Positions 63,660 through 64,000 of a stretch of DNA of 64,000 nt are shown one piece after another (positions within the stretch are counted from its first letter, which is position 1; every line of letters starts with the position of its first letter). A program made the position numbers and the translations under genes. The stretch is taken from NCBI RefSeq assembly GCF_000374125.1, contig NZ_KB893626.1, positions 62,001-126,000 on the forward strand, in the 5' to 3' direction. Under the pieces are notes generated by a model. It was not told where the DNA came from, searched no databases, and saw nothing but the letters and a program-made list of their open reading frames with translations. This DNA comes from Niabella aurantiaca DSM 17617. GTDB taxonomy: Bacteria; Bacteroidota; Bacteroidia; Chitinophagales; Chitinophagaceae.

Positions 63660-64000
63660 GTTCTTTGAAAGATCTATTTCCTGTAATGAAAGCGGCATTG
63701 AAGAATATGTAAGCGCTTATCTTTGACAGCGTATACAAGGCGGTGTTCCTGGTCAATTCTTCTGCTCCAAAAGCCGGTTCAATCAGCTTTTGCTCTTTAC
63801 CACGGTCATTTTTAAAGCTCTTTATGGCTCCATCGAGGCGATCTTTATTTGCTTTGGTGCTGGTCAGGTATTCCGTCTCTTCATAACTATTAAAATCGTC
63901 CGGCGATATCATTACCACGGTTTTACCACTGCCGGTCACGATCAGTGTATCATTATTATCATATACATTGTCGATACAGGATTTAAGATTTTTCCTGAAC
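63601..64000 (-). CDS. yefM: YefM/Phd-family antitoxin, 5' end outside the window, 3' end altered
   Basis: Minus-strand reading frame open to the window edge. From 63999 downward it encodes FRKNLKSCIDNVYDNNDTLI then VTGSGKTVVMISPDDFNS and EETEYLTSTKANKDRLDGAI, ending KGKEQKLIE-like at 63778; these match YefM antitoxins, which bind DNA and neutralise the YoeB RNase. The usual family ends right after the (L/I)IE, but here the frame runs on for about 58 residues into bases that encode a YoeB tail in another frame. The gene therefore appears damaged at its 3' end by a deletion, and it overlaps the end of the convergent GH144 gene by 59 bp. The DNA-binding part lies partly beyond the window. Confidence 0.8.
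   Translation of the reverse strand, partial: FRKNLKSCIDNVYDNNDTLIVTGSGKTVVMISPDDFNSYEETEYLTSTKANKDRLDGAIKSFKNDRGKEQKLIEPAFGAEELTRNTALYTLSKISAYIFFNAAFITGNRSFKELKTPQIPASSARFLPPARS
63674..63778 (-). pseudogene. yoeB: YoeB toxin remnant (C-terminal 34 codons)
   Basis: In the frame not used by the antitoxin, bases 63778 to 63674 encode TGFWSRRIDQEHRLVYAV, then KDKRLHILQCRFHYRK and a stop. This matches the last 34 residues of YoeB (about 84 residues in E. coli), including the SRRI, EHRLVY and final RxHY elements that carry the catalytic Glu/Arg/His. A stop codon lies directly upstream in this frame and the first ~50 residues are missing. It is not expected to be made as a protein. Confidence 0.85.

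Noticed and set aside
1-64000. CRISPR array, transposon or prophage
   Set aside because: No regularly spaced repeats, transposase, integrase or phage structural motifs were seen; the repeats present are short palindromes.

Overview
The window looks like a chromosomal segment of a Bacteroidota bacterium, most likely Chitinophagaceae (Niabella/Chitinophaga-like; this placement is an inference). The support is four SusC/SusD pairs, many surface lipoproteins with LxxC/xxSC lipoboxes, promoter elements of the Bacteroidota type (TAnnTTTG at -7) and a FecI/FecR-controlled TonB receptor with an STN domain. No rRNA, tRNA, CRISPR array, transposase or prophage was seen. Region 1 (216-22803) is a carbohydrate-utilisation region. 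A minus-strand operon runs susC-susD-clan GH-D hydrolase-GH36 alpha-galactosidase (9369 to 216). Divergent from it are a GntR-type regulator (9609-10625) and a sodium:solute symporter (10718-12316). Then comes a second operon, susC-susD-DUF4959/5126/5000-like lipoprotein-DUF4998-like lipoprotein-GH95 (12626-22803). The promoters of both susC genes carry copies of the same TACTAT/ATAGTA words, which suggests that the GntR protein co-ordinates both operons. Region 2 (23051-35687) holds a 2895-residue cyclic beta-1,2-glucan synthase (GT84-GH189-like-GH94), an AraC regulator with a membrane N-terminus, a serine beta-lactamase-fold lipoprotein and a PLP-dependent trans-sulfuration enzyme. Region 3 (36366-44434) is a second copy of the susC-susD-DUF4959/5000-DUF4998 cassette. 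It has no enzyme gene, is preceded by a striking nested palindrome, and is closed by a clear intrinsic terminator at 44462-44494.

Region 4 (44527-53810) is mostly housekeeping: a small Cys-containing protein, recA with its own terminator and a duplicated promoter motif, a PAP2-like membrane protein, a DUF2459/TIGR02117-like protein, a DUF3127 OB-fold protein with an SSB-like DDLPF tail, a lipoprotein, a siderophore-type TonB receptor and rpoN. Region 5 (about 54109-63659) is a PUL with its own ECF sigma factor, FecR anti-sigma, STN-SusC, SusD, LamG-type lipoprotein and a secreted GH144-type enzyme, so it is probably a beta-1,2-glucan utilisation locus. The window therefore encodes machinery predicted both to make and to degrade beta-1,2-glucan.

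The right edge holds a YefM antitoxin gene, cut by the window end, fused by an apparent deletion to an out-of-frame remnant of its YoeB toxin. Three intergenic regions carry a dispersed palindromic repeat with compensatory stem changes.
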